DNA of 64,000 nt, taken from contig JAEZIN010000002.1 in the NCBI GenBank assembly GCA_023436585.1, forward strand, positions 316,903-380,902, in the 5' to 3' direction. The DNA comes from Bacillota bacterium (GTDB lineage Bacteria > Bacillota > Clostridia > Christensenellales > Aristaeellaceae). Positions 49,937 through 58,775 of this stretch are shown piece by piece. The notes under the pieces are model-generated. The model had not been told where the DNA came from. It saw only the letters and a list, made by a program, of their open reading frames with translations, and made no database searches. The stretch's first letter is position 1. Each line of letters opens with the position of its first letter. Both the position numbers and the translations under genes were made by a program.

Positions 49937-51531
49937 GCCTGCTCGCCTCCTTCCGCCTTCAGGCCCGACATGGCAAGACCGAAGCTTGCGTCGGAGCTTT
50001 CCGGCTTGAGTATATCCGCGATCTTCCCTTCGGCCACGATGGCGATCCTGTCACACACGGAGCGCAGTTCCATCAACTCGGAGGAAACCATCACAATGGT
50101 CAGCCCGGTCTCGCGGTTCAGTTTGACCAGCGTCTCCAGCACAAGCTGCTTGGCGCCGATGTCGATGCCGCGCGTGGGCTCGGAAACGAACAGGAACTTG
50201 GGATGCAGCGCCAGCGCCCGGGCCACGCATACCTTTTGCTGGTTGCCGCCCGACAGCGTGCCCGTATGCTGGGTGGGCGTCTGGCAGCGGATATCCAGCT
50301 CCTTGATCATCTTTTTGGCAAAAGCACGGATCGCCTTGCCGTCACGCAGGCTCATGAACTTCGGCCCGGTCAGATAATCGCCATGGACCTGCATGGCATT
50401 GAAGACAATGTTGTCCTCAATGGGCTGATCCAACAAAAGCCCTACGCCGCGCCGGTCCTCCGATACCATGGCGAGGCCGCGCTTGAGGGCCGTCTTTGCG
50501 TCATTGAGCGGAAGCGGCGTGCCAAAAAGCTCCACCTCGCCCTGAGCGGGATACAGGCCCATGATGCCGTTGGGCAGGCCCACCTTGCCCTGTCCCGCCA
50601 GGCCGCCGATGCCAAGGATCTCGCCCTCATGCACATCCAGGTCGATGCCGTGCACCGCTTCGCCCGGCATATCCACCGTCAGGTTGCGCACCTTCAGGGC
50701 GATGGCATCGCCGGCCTTCTGCGCCTTGTGCGGCAGGGAGATCATGCCTTCCTCCCCGCGCCCGATCATCAGCGACGCCATTTCCACCAGGGATGTATCC
50801 TTCTTATCACGCACCGCTGCCAGCTTGCCATCCCGCAAAATGGTGATGGTATCCGCGGCGTTCATTACCTCATCCAGTCGGTGGGTAATGAATATGATGG
50901 CGATATTCCTGGCGGCAATCTCCTTCATGACGGTAATGAGCTGGGTAGCCTCGCTCTCCGTCAATACGGCGGTGGGCTCGTCAAACACAAGTATCTTGAT
51001 GCCCGTCTTGTCTATCTCACGGGCGATCTCCACAAACTGCATGTAGCCCACCGGGAGCCCCTTGATGCGCGTATCCTCGCTGATGGCAATGCCGACGCTG
51101 TTCAGCGCTTTCCTGGCATCCTTCCGCATGGCGGCCATGTCCAGCGATTCCAACTCGCGCCCGAAGATGCGGCTCACCACGTTGGGCCGGGATATTTCCC
51201 GGTTAAGCTTGATGTTTTCCGTAATGGAAAAGCCGGGAATCAGCATGAATTCCTGGTGCACCATGCCGATGCCCTTGACCATGGCATCCTGCGGCGAAAG
51301 GATATGCGTGGCTTCCCCGCCAAGCAAAACCTCTCCCTTGTACCCGCCGGTGGAGTGGATCACGGGCATGCCGAAGAGTATGTTCATCAGCGTGGATTTC
51401 CCCGCGCCGTTCTCGCCCAGCAGTGCATGGATCTCTCCGGGCTTTACGCGAAGGGTCACGTTCTTCAGCACGGCGTTTTGACCGTACTCCTTGGTGATAT
51501 TGTTCATTTCCAGCACAAATTCCGATGACAA
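49933..51531 (-). CDS. ABC transporter ATPase, double ABC, BMP/nucleoside-importer type
   Basis: 532 aa. The first domain has Walker A GENGAGKSTLMNILFG and ILVFDEPTAVLT. The second has the modified IGGLAGQGKVGLPNGI, signature TLSGGNQQKVCVARAL and LFVSEPTRGID (Asp of Walker B replaced by Ser). The degenerate second site is usual in this family (YufO/MglA-like). It overlaps the next permease gene and follows the binding-protein gene after a hairpin. Confidence 0.9.
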   Translation of the reverse strand: MSSEFVLEMNNITKEYGQNAVLKNVTLRVKPGEIHALLGENGAGKSTLMNILFGMPVIHSTGGYKGEVLLGGEATHILSPQDAMVKGIGMVHQEFMLIPGFSITENIKLNREISRPNVVSRIFGRELESLDMAAMRKDARKALNSVGIAISEDTRIKGLPVGYMQFVEIAREIDKTGIKILVFDEPTAVLTESEATQLITVMKEIAARNIAIIFITHRLDEVMNAADTITILRDGKLAAVRDKKDTSLVEMASLMIGRGEEGMISLPHKAQKAGDAIALKVRNLTVDMPGEAVHGIDLDVHEGEILGIGGLAGQGKVGLPNGIMGLYPAQGEVELFGTPLPLNDAKTALKRGLAMVSEDRRGVGLLLDQPIEDNIVFNAMQVHGDYLTGPKFMSLRDGKAIRAFAKKMIKELDIRCQTPTQHTGTLSGGNQQKVCVARALALHPKFLFVSEPTRGIDIGAKQLVLETLVKLNRETGLTIVMVSSELMELRSVCDRIAIVAEGKIADILKPESSDASFGLAMSGLKAEGGEQA

Positions 51532-51583
51532 GGAGACACCCCTCCCAGGTTATGAAGAAATGGATCGTTTACGGTACTCTCAG

Positions 51584-51620
51584 AAAAAAGGCCCGCTCGC
51601 CGTGAAGCGGGCGGGCCTTT
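51584..51620 (-). terminator. Hairpin between the DUF3798 gene and the ATPase gene
   Basis: AAAGGCCCGC.../...GCGGGCGGGCCTTT forms a GC-rich stem. It is placed to allow partial read-through, giving more binding protein than transporter. Confidence 0.65.
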
Positions 51621-51636
51621 CAGGTCGCGCCTGAAG

Positions 51637-52779
51637 TTATTTTACGTTGTACGTGTTGAAGTCGATGTTGTCGAACAGCAGCATGAAGTAGTTGGAGACT
51701 TCCTTGCCGTCGCCGTCCACGTAGGTGGAGAGGGCAGCTTCGGCGCCGGCAGCCTTGGTCAACGCCTTCTTGAGCTCTTCGGGGTTGGTCTTCTCGGTGA
51801 AAGCGCCTTCGATGTAGGCCTTGGCATACTCAAAGCCGCCGTAGATCATGCTCATGTTCACGGGCACAGCCCAGGTGGAGAAGCGGCCCAGGGCGTCGTT
51901 GGCAGCCAACACTTCGGCAGTCTTCTTCAGGTAGGCGTCGATGTTGCCGTAGTCTTCCGGGGCGACAGCCAGGCCGAAGGAGGCCGGGAAGCCGTGGAAG
52001 GGGCTGGGGCAGCAGGGCAGCGGATAGTAGGCATTCGCCTGCTTCAGCACGGCAGCCTGCAAGGGCTCCTGCATGCCGCAGTTGGTGCAGAAGAAGGCTA
52101 CCTTCTTGCCGGCGTACTTTTCCATGACCAGGGGAACGTCTTCCAGAATGAACTGCTGGGCGCCCGTCATGCCGGCATCACCGGTGGGGTCGGGAGCGTC
52201 ACGCAGTTCCAGCTCGATGCCGGCATCCTCGCACTCTTCCTTGAGGATGTTGAAACGGGCAACGATGGTTTCATAGCTCATGTGGCGGGCGAAGGAGTAG
52301 TGCACCAGCACGTCAACGCCCCACTCTTTGATGGTGTCAACGATCTGGTAGCCGCCGTTGATTTCGTCCACGCCCAGAACGATGTCCGCAGCGCCGGCGA
52401 TGTCGGACGGGTCTTCAGCGGGAACGCCTGCGATCAGCAGGATATCGTCGCGGCCCAAGTCCTTTTTGATCTGGGTGAAGGCGGCGGTGGAGCCCTGCAC
52501 GGACTGCACGAAGATGATGGCCTTCACGGTCGGGTCGGCAGCAAACTGCAGCACCTTGCCGATGGTGGTTTCCACTTCGGAGGAGAAGTTGTCCGGATAC
52601 GTATCGGTGACAACGATGTCCGGGTACAGTTCCTTCAATTTCTCCGCAGCACGGAACTCTTCTTCACCCTGGGTGGTGGTGCCGGTCAAGATCGCGATCT
52701 TGTAATCGGCGGCCAGGGCAGAAGTGGCCAGGCCCAGCACCATCAAGAGGGCCAGAAGGATGCTTACCATTTTCTTCAT
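51637..52779 (-). CDS. DUF3798 family solute-binding protein of an ABC importer
   Basis: 380 aa, RBS GGGAGG. Residues 1-23 form a signal peptide ending SALA-ADYK, no lipobox. The mature part begins YKIAILTGTTTQGEEEF and follows the DUF3798 pattern (AADPTVKAIIFVQSVQGS, VHYSFARHMSYETI, FFCTNCGMQEPLQAAV, CCPSPFHGFPASFG). It is a type I binding-protein-like fold with several cysteines (CTNC, CC) unusual for the class. Its position before an ATPase and two permeases shows that it is the receptor of this importer. Ligand unknown; a nucleoside or peptide-like solute is a guess. Confidence 0.85.
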   Translation of the reverse strand: MKKMVSILLALLMVLGLATSALAADYKIAILTGTTTQGEEEFRAAEKLKELYPDIVVTDTYPDNFSSEVETTIGKVLQFAADPTVKAIIFVQSVQGSTAAFTQIKKDLGRDDILLIAGVPAEDPSDIAGAADIVLGVDEINGGYQIVDTIKEWGVDVLVHYSFARHMSYETIVARFNILKEECEDAGIELELRDAPDPTGDAGMTGAQQFILEDVPLVMEKYAGKKVAFFCTNCGMQEPLQAAVLKQANAYYPLPCCPSPFHGFPASFGLAVAPEDYGNIDAYLKKTAEVLAANDALGRFSTWAVPVNMSMIYGGFEYAKAYIEGAFTEKTNPEELKKALTKAAGAEAALSTYVDGDGKEVSNYFMLLFDNIDFNTYNVK

Positions 52780-52810
52780 ATAAAGCTATACCTCCCTGAA
52801 CGTTTTTTAT

Positions 52811-52840
52811 AGTATACAGGATAACAATTCATTCCGTCAA
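52811..52840 (-). promoter_or_regulatory. Promoter of the DUF3798 importer operon
   Basis: Minus strand: TTGACG (52840-52835), an 18-bp spacer, and TATACT (52816-52811). The remaining 52841-53064 is AT-rich and shows nothing else. Confidence 0.75.
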
Positions 52841-53064
52841 TGGAAAAATAGTTAAAATTGCACTTTTATACACCAGATACTGCATATTGCATAAAGCCGG
52901 TTCCCCTGACAAACCATAGCGGCGCTTGATAAGCCGCCGCCCTGCAGGATCATGGTGCGTGCAATTGCAAGTTGCAATAAAAAATACATAAAAAGAACAA
53001 TTTTTCTTATATATCGTTTTTGTGATACTAGGACATGCGCCGCAGGTAAAATATGGCCATGAAG

Positions 53065-54612
53065 TCAGCGTACTGTTTGCCGTTCGAATTTTTCCGCCGC
53101 CCTGCAGCCCGGATTCACATCAGCCTTTTCCATCACCTTTTGAAACAAATGCAGGCCATAGGCGGTCCGAAAGGGCATGCCCTTCTCTATGCGGTATGTA
53201 TTGTTTCCCTCGCCGCTCCTTTTCGCCAGCAGAAACAGCGTATCCTCCGCCCTGTGCTCATGGACATCCGCAGCGTAGCCGTACAGATGCGTCACGAAAA
53301 GCACCTTTACCCCGGCATCCATGAGGGCCGGAACAATCTCCTGCGCAAGAAGCAAACTGTCGCCGGGCGTGGTTGTCTGGAATGATTCGTTCATCAGCAG
53401 CAGGGAGCCCGGCTTCAATGCGTCCACCAGGATGTTCATTTTAGACAGCTCCACCTCCAGCAGGCCCATGCGCATCCTCGCATCCTCCCCGTTGGGGAAA
53501 TGGGTGAATATGCCCGTATACACGGGGCAGATATATTTTTTCGCCGGAACGAACATGCCGCACTGCGCCATGACCTGGGAAAGTCCAACGCCGCGCAAAA
53601 AGGTGGTCTTCCCGCCCTGGTTCGGCCCGGTGATCAGGACAAGGCGCTTATCGGACAGGCAGACATCGCTGCCAACCGGAACGCTCCCCTCCTTCAGCGC
53701 CAGCCCCGCGTCCGTAAGGCACAGTGCCTCATGCCGGTGAATGCCTTGCGCGAACTCCGGGAAGCAGACAGGGACGCCAAGCATCGAAAGCTTACGGTAA
53801 AGCCTTGCGCAGCCCGCATAAAATCCGGTTTGGGAAGCCAGCCTTTCAAAAAAGCACGTTACAGACCTGTTGAATCCTGAAATGATTTTGTGCACCGGCG
53901 CCAGCGCTTTTTCCATGATTTCCTGCGCATTTTGAATCAGGGTGACGCTGGAAAGCGGAATCACAGTGCCGCCGCCAGGCAGGGGCATGCGGCCCTTTTT
54001 GCCTGGCGCCGGAATCCAGTTTAATGTTGCGTCCGCTTGTTTAAGCCCTTCGCCCAGCCGGCAGGATAGGTGAACGTATACTCCCTGCTTCAGGGCCGAC
54101 AGCTCATTCAGCCGGGCCTGTATGCGTGAAAGGTACACATCATCAAGCGTGTCCTGGGCAGCGGAGCACAGGCGCAGCATGCCCTCCGACTGACAGCCGC
54201 CCCCATTTGATGCCAGTATCCCTTTCAGCCTTTTCAGGCATTCGAGAAGCACCGCGGCCATCTCCGTTTCAAACACGGTCTTGTTTGCGTTGGACACCAT
54301 CCTGTCGTATCTGGGTTTTACAAACTCGGCAAACCTTTTTGTATGGCCCAGCGCTTCCAGGGCAGTTTTCAAAACGGCCTCAAACACATCCCCATGCTTA
54401 ACTGCATCCCGCACCACCTGATTTCTTAACCGGATGGAGCCTGCCTGAACAAGCGGTCTGGCCAGAACAAACGCACAGGCGTCATACACGGCCTTTTCGC
54501 CGTTTGACATCGCGTCCAGCAGCAACTCAAGCTTTAAGTCCCTGAATAAATCCTGCGCGCAGGCAGGTTGCTTGCCGGAAGAATCCTCCAGGTAAAGCAG
54601 ATCAAACTCCAT
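53065..54612 (-). CDS. MutS-like ATPase, second of an overlapping pair
   Basis: 515 aa from ATG 54612 (GGGAGG upstream; overlaps the preceding gene by 11 nt). The N-terminal ~320 residues are helical (lever/clamp-like). The C-terminal part is a MutS domain V ATPase: ITGPNQGGKTTFLRGVGLSQVMAQ, the Walker B region SLLLMNESFQTTTPGDS, and VLFVTHLYGYA. Walker B has Asn in place of the usual Asp. There is no mismatch-recognition domain I and no Smr nuclease. It is a relative of MutS rather than a canonical repair protein. Confidence 0.82.
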   Translation of the reverse strand: MEFDLLYLEDSSGKQPACAQDLFRDLKLELLLDAMSNGEKAVYDACAFVLARPLVQAGSIRLRNQVVRDAVKHGDVFEAVLKTALEALGHTKRFAEFVKPRYDRMVSNANKTVFETEMAAVLLECLKRLKGILASNGGGCQSEGMLRLCSAAQDTLDDVYLSRIQARLNELSALKQGVYVHLSCRLGEGLKQADATLNWIPAPGKKGRMPLPGGGTVIPLSSVTLIQNAQEIMEKALAPVHKIISGFNRSVTCFFERLASQTGFYAGCARLYRKLSMLGVPVCFPEFAQGIHRHEALCLTDAGLALKEGSVPVGSDVCLSDKRLVLITGPNQGGKTTFLRGVGLSQVMAQCGMFVPAKKYICPVYTGIFTHFPNGEDARMRMGLLEVELSKMNILVDALKPGSLLLMNESFQTTTPGDSLLLAQEIVPALMDAGVKVLFVTHLYGYAADVHEHRAEDTLFLLAKRSGEGNNTYRIEKGMPFRTAYGLHLFQKVMEKADVNPGCRAAEKFERQTVR

Positions 54613-56233
54613 GCGCGATCCTCCCCCCAATCTCCAAAGCTGTAAGGCGGTATCTTCGTGCAATGTCATGGGCGTAAGCATGCCCGTCGGCGTCGGCGCG
54701 CACGATTTTATATGTGCGCTTCCCGTTTTCTTTTTGCACCTGCGCCACCAGGCTCGCGGCATTGCTCAGGCGCAGCCCGTCGATATGGGTGACAAAAACA
54801 GTTCGGGCACCGGAATGGTTCAGCATCTCCAGGGTTCTGCCTGCCATATCCAATGCATCCTGGGCTGTGGCGGAGGAAAAAAGCTCGTTGAGGATTACAA
54901 GCGTCTTCCCGCCCGCGTAAGAAAGTATGGCCTTGAGCCTTTGAAGCTCTTCCATGAGTTTTCCGTTGTCCGCCGTGGCATCTTCCGCTTTGGTGAACTG
55001 TGAAAAGATTGCGCTGTACAGCGGCAGCCTTGCGCTATTGCACGGCACGGGCAGCCCCAGGGACGCCAGCACGGCAATCTGACCGATGCTGCGGGCAAAC
55101 GTCGTCTTCCCGCCCTGGTTCGCGCCGGTGACAACGGCGCACCTTTCCCCGGCCTGAAGTATGAAATCATTAGCCACAACAGTATCGCCGCATATGGCCA
55201 GGGCCATGTCATACGCGTCTGTGAGGGAGATATCATCCCCGGCATTAAGCTCCGGGTACGCGAAATCATATCCCTTTACGCGAAGCTTGACCATCGTATC
55301 CAGGTAAAGAAAGTAAAACCGCAGTTCTTTTGAAAAGCGCGCAAGGAAAGGTTCCGGCAGTATGGAAACTTCCTGTGCCGCCATGCGGGCATCGTCAAAT
55401 GTTTTTTTATGCTTTTTCAAAAGGGCATCTACGACCAAGGCTTCCAGTGGAGCCAGCTCCATCTGCCTGAAGGGGAGTATCTCCATCTGCTTCTCCTGCG
55501 CATTTTCCCCCCACCTCACGGTCAAATCAAAGTCCTGATACAACGCCTGTGTGTAATCCGTATCATCCGGTTCAAAATCCACATACAGGCTTCCGTCGCA
55601 CAAGCGAAGGGCGTAGGATATCCGCTCAAGCGAACCCTTGGCCCTTTTCGCTTTCTCCTCCAGTTGTATAAACCGCATTTCTTGAATATAAGCCTGTGCC
55701 GCGTTAAGAAAGCTTGCAAGGCCTTTCGACCGGATGTTAAGCCCTGCTGTTTGTTCAATCAACTGGCGGAGGGCATCACTGTACATGACGGCGCCGTCCA
55801 GCAGATACTTATCCCTCTGGGCGTTATGGTGCGCCAGCCGGCCGTACCCAAGCAGGCGCTCCGCCTGTACAAAGGATTGCAAAAAGGACCGGAAGGCCTG
55901 GGCGGCCTCCAAATCCTCCAGCGTCCGCATCACATCCTGCCGGTACAGCACGCAATTTGAATTTGGACACAAATGATAAAATATATCCGTAAGGCATTCA
56001 TCCGCATCATGGCACAGCACTTCCTCCATGATCTGATCCACGTTCAGGTCAAGGTAAAGCCCCGGGCGCATAGGCGCGTCCTTTGCATCCGCCCTGGAAG
56101 TCAACACGACCTTGTTGCCGCGCACGGCATACTTTTCTATGCGTTTTTCATCCATCCGAAAGGATAGCCAGGAATGGTCCTTTGCCTGCGCCTCGTCCTC
56201 AGGGGTGGGAAATAAAATGCTGTAAAACGCCAT
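54602..56233 (-). CDS. MutS-like ATPase, first of an overlapping pair
   Basis: 543 aa from ATG 56233 (AAGGAG upstream). It has the same architecture as its neighbour: a helical N-terminal region with an unrecognised domain (about 1-110), then a MutS domain V ATPase with VTGANQGGKTTFARSIGQIAVLASLG, LVILNELFSSATAQDA and TVFVTHIDGL. Again Walker B reads hhhNE. Two paralogues side by side suggest a heterodimer in which both subunits carry the Asn variant. It is divergent from a MerR regulator 140 bp away that may control the pair. Confidence 0.82.
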   Translation of the reverse strand: MAFYSILFPTPEDEAQAKDHSWLSFRMDEKRIEKYAVRGNKVVLTSRADAKDAPMRPGLYLDLNVDQIMEEVLCHDADECLTDIFYHLCPNSNCVLYRQDVMRTLEDLEAAQAFRSFLQSFVQAERLLGYGRLAHHNAQRDKYLLDGAVMYSDALRQLIEQTAGLNIRSKGLASFLNAAQAYIQEMRFIQLEEKAKRAKGSLERISYALRLCDGSLYVDFEPDDTDYTQALYQDFDLTVRWGENAQEKQMEILPFRQMELAPLEALVVDALLKKHKKTFDDARMAAQEVSILPEPFLARFSKELRFYFLYLDTMVKLRVKGYDFAYPELNAGDDISLTDAYDMALAICGDTVVANDFILQAGERCAVVTGANQGGKTTFARSIGQIAVLASLGLPVPCNSARLPLYSAIFSQFTKAEDATADNGKLMEELQRLKAILSYAGGKTLVILNELFSSATAQDALDMAGRTLEMLNHSGARTVFVTHIDGLRLSNAASLVAQVQKENGKRTYKIVRADADGHAYAHDIARRYRLTALEIGGRIAHGV

Positions 56234-56373
56234 GGCCCATACTCCTTGTCTGGGCGGAACCCGCCGCACGAAAAGCATAGACCCTGACGCATGGGCAGAG
56301 TCAACAAGAACTTTTCTTCATCCAGTTGTTGTTATATAATAAAGACAGGAATGGAGATTGGGAGGTGCCTAAA

Positions 56374-56820
56374 ATGCATATGAAAATCGGTGAATTCGCT
56401 GCCTTTTGCGACGTATCCATCCGCGCGCTCCGGCTGTACGACCGCATGGGGCTTTTAAAGCCTGCCCACATTGATCAGGAATCCGGCTACAGGCATTACC
56501 TTCCCGATCAAGTACAGATGTTGAATACAATCATCAGCTTCAAAAAGGTAGGGTTTTCCCTCAAGGAAATCAAGGATATGATCTGCGCCCACTTAGGCCG
56601 GGAGGTGGTGATCAAACGACTTCGCGCTAAGCAGCGGGAAAACGAACGCACCGTGGCCGTATGCCAATACAACATGGAAAATATACAAAAAATGCTGGAT
56701 GCGCTTTGCGCCGCCCCCGAGGAACCGGATGAGCAAAAGCAGGCGCAGCGCCTGTCCCGGATCGCCTGCCTGGAAAACGATAAGCTGGAGCACGATTTTT
56801 CCCAAATCCTTTGGCTGTAA
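56374..56820 (+). CDS. MerR family transcriptional regulator
   Basis: 148 aa from ATG 56374 (GGGAGG 8 nt upstream). The N-terminal winged helix-turn-helix is MKIGEFAAFCDVSIRALRLYDRMGLLKP, with the wing SGYRHY and a dimerising coiled coil (about 85-125). The C-terminal part is short, with no effector-binding GyrI-like domain; cysteines are scattered (VCQYN, ALCAAP, IACLEN) but no metal motif is obvious. A TATAAT at 56335-56340 precedes it without a clear -35. It probably regulates itself and the divergent MutS-like pair. Confidence 0.88.
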   Translation: MHMKIGEFAAFCDVSIRALRLYDRMGLLKPAHIDQESGYRHYLPDQVQMLNTIISFKKVGFSLKEIKDMICAHLGREVVIKRLRAKQRENERTVAVCQYNMENIQKMLDALCAAPEEPDEQKQAQRLSRIACLENDKLEHDFSQILWL

Positions 56821-56823
56821 TAA

Positions 56824-57084
56824 AGGTGCGTTATCAGACAAACGCACCTCAGACCATCAATAAACCCTGGGAGGTATCGGAGGGCCGAAGTCCTCCGATT
56901 GGAAATCGCAAACCAGCGACATGTGCGGTGGTTTGCGCAGGAATTTCGAAGAAATTCCTTCCTTGCCCGAGCAAACGGCCGCACAAAGGCGAAGTCTTTG
57001 TGCAGTGCGGCGAGGGAAAAGCTCGACAAAGTGGCAGAGCCACTTTGTCGATACGCTGAGGTGCGTTATCAGACAAACGCACCT
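56824..57084. repeat. 261-bp multi-hairpin element bounded by identical 26-bp hairpins
   Basis: Seven hairpins in a row: 56824-56849 and 57059-57084 (identical, arms AGGTGCGTT/AACGCACCT); 56877-56898 (TCGGAGG/CCTCCGA); 56907-56937 (CGCAAACC/GGTTTGCG); 56939-56959 (AGGAATTTC/GAAATTCCT); 56981-57003 (GCACAAAG/CTTTGTGC); and 57024-57050 (a perfect 12-bp stem CGACAAAGTGGC). The outer ends also form 12-bp inverted repeats (AACGCACCTCAG at 56841, CTGAGGTGCGTT at 57056). No credible gene lies inside. It is a MITE-like or structured-RNA element. Confidence 0.7.
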
Positions 57085-57107
57085 TAAAAGCGGGTACCGC
57101 GGCTCTG

Positions 57108-57932
57108 CTACGCCTCATGGATTCTCCTGCGGGTCACATATTTCTCCAGCAGCGCCACCGCATAATACATCAAGCCTGCCAGCGTGCAAAGGATCACCAC
57201 GCTGCTCATGACGATGTCCAGCTTGAAAACCTGCCCGCCATACACAATCAAGTAACCCAGGCCGGCCCGGGAGATCAAAAATTCTCCCACGATAACGCCG
57301 ACCCAGCTCAAGCCTACGGACAGCTTCAGCGCCGATACGATTACCGGCACATTGGCCGGCAGCACCACCATGCGCAGCATTTGCAGCTTATTGGCCCCAA
57401 ACGCCCGCATCAATAACAGCTTTTCTTCGGATACGCCGGAAAACCCGGTGGAAACGCTGGCGATGGATACGATGACGCTCACCAGCACCGCGATGGTCAC
57501 AATGGCCGATATGCCTGTGCCAATCCATACAATCAATACAGGCCCAAGGGCGATTTTGGGCAGGGAGTTCAAAATCACAAGATAGGGGTCCAGTATCTTT
57601 GCCACCCGTGGGCACCACCACAAAACGATGGCGATGAGCACGCCAAGGCCCGTGCCCAGGAGAAAGCCAAGCACCGTCTCCCACAGCGTATACAGGATAT
57701 GATACATTAAATTGCCCGTTCGAAAAAGGGAGGCCACCGTTTTCACAATGCGGCTGGGGGAGCTGAAAATAAAGGGATCCAGCATTTCATTGTGCGTGCA
57801 CACTTCCCACAGCGTCAAAATCACGACAAGGATCAATAAGCGGATTACCTGAACGAGAATCTTATCCCGCTTCAGTTGCCGGAGATATTTTTGCCGCTCC
57901 CTGGACGGATGCTGCTCACTAGACATGTACAT
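57108..57932 (-). CDS. ABC transporter permease, NitT/TauT/SsuC family
   Basis: 274 aa. Start ATG 57932 or 57926; both follow GGAAGGAG and overlap the ATPase gene. It has six or so membrane helices and the BPD_transp_1 EAA loop (SEEKLLLMRAFGANKLQMLRMVVLPANVP, then GEFLISRAGLGYLIV). It forms the channel of an importer for organic sulfonates, pyrimidine precursors or similar small ligands. Last gene of the operon. Confidence 0.9.
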   Translation of the reverse strand: MYMSSEQHPSRERQKYLRQLKRDKILVQVIRLLILVVILTLWEVCTHNEMLDPFIFSSPSRIVKTVASLFRTGNLMYHILYTLWETVLGFLLGTGLGVLIAIVLWWCPRVAKILDPYLVILNSLPKIALGPVLIVWIGTGISAIVTIAVLVSVIVSIASVSTGFSGVSEEKLLLMRAFGANKLQMLRMVVLPANVPVIVSALKLSVGLSWVGVIVGEFLISRAGLGYLIVYGGQVFKLDIVMSSVVILCTLAGLMYYAVALLEKYVTRRRIHEA

Positions 57933-58677
57933 CCATCTCCTTCCATATGGTGTTAAAATAATCCTGGAATGTGGGAAGGCCGCGCCGCTTCAGCGGTGAT
58001 ACTCCAGCCATATCAATGGGCAGGCTGTGCTTCACGGTTGCCGGCCTTTTTGTGAGCAAAACCACGCGGTCCGCGATGCTGATGGCCTCAGCGATATCAT
58101 GCGTCACGAACAGCGCCGTCTTTTTTTCGTTCCGGATGATGGCGCTGATTTCATCGCCCAGGGCCAAACGCGTTTGATAATCCAGCGCCGAAAAGGGTTC
58201 GTCCAGCAAAAGCAGCTTGGGGTCTACCGCCAAAGTCCTGATCAATGCGGCGCGCTGGCGCATGCCGCCGGACAATTCGGATGGGTACTGATTCCTGAAT
58301 TCGTACAGCCCATATGTTTTCAGCAGCTCCGTGACGCGGTCATCCCCCTTGGAAGCCTTGCCCCGAACCTGCAGCCCCAATATCACGTTTTGCCAAACCG
58401 TTCTCCACTCAAAGAGGTGGTCCCGCTGAAACATATACCCGATGCTGCTGCTGGGCCCCGTCACTTCCCGGCCCATCAGGCGCACGGCGCCTGCGCTTGG
58501 CCTGATCAAGCCGGCAATCAGGGACAGGATCGAGGATTTCCCGCAGCCGGATGGCCCCACGATGGCCAAAAACTCTCCCTCGGCCACATCCAGATTCAAA
58601 CCTGATAAAGCGACTGTCTCCGCGCTCTCGCTGTTATAAACCAGCGACACGTTTTCCATGCTTAAAATTGGTTCCAT
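57919..58677 (-). CDS. ABC transporter ATPase, SsuB/TauB-like
   Basis: 252 aa. A single ABC domain with Walker A VGPSGCGKSS, signature ELSGGMRQRAALIRTL, Walker B LLLLDEPFSALD and switch VTHDIAEAI, all standard for the NitT/TauT class (MFQRDHLFEW Q-loop). Partner of the permease that follows with a 14-nt overlap. Confidence 0.92.
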   Translation of the reverse strand: MEPILSMENVSLVYNSESAETVALSGLNLDVAEGEFLAIVGPSGCGKSSILSLIAGLIRPSAGAVRLMGREVTGPSSSIGYMFQRDHLFEWRTVWQNVILGLQVRGKASKGDDRVTELLKTYGLYEFRNQYPSELSGGMRQRAALIRTLAVDPKLLLLDEPFSALDYQTRLALGDEISAIIRNEKKTALFVTHDIAEAISIADRVVLLTKRPATVKHSLPIDMAGVSPLKRRGLPTFQDYFNTIWKEMDVHV

Positions 58678-58775
58678 GATATTACTCTCCCTTGAAGGCT
58701 GCTTTTGGATTTGAATGCGAATTGGATGAACAAGCGGGCAGGCGTGAACCCACGCCTGCCTGCCGCCGTAAATCT

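Noticed and set aside
49762..51528. Long plus-strand frame (588 codons) opposite the ABC ATPase
   Set aside because: Antisense shadow of the double-ABC ATPase; no RBS and no domain, while the minus strand has every ABC motif.
56824..57084. CRISPR array
   Set aside because: The repeats are hairpins of different sequence with only the two ends identical; there are no regular repeats and spacers, and no cas genes nearby.
56849..57118. Minus-strand frame of 89 codons within the multi-hairpin element
   Set aside because: It is composed of palindromic stems, has no RBS and overlaps the end of the permease gene.
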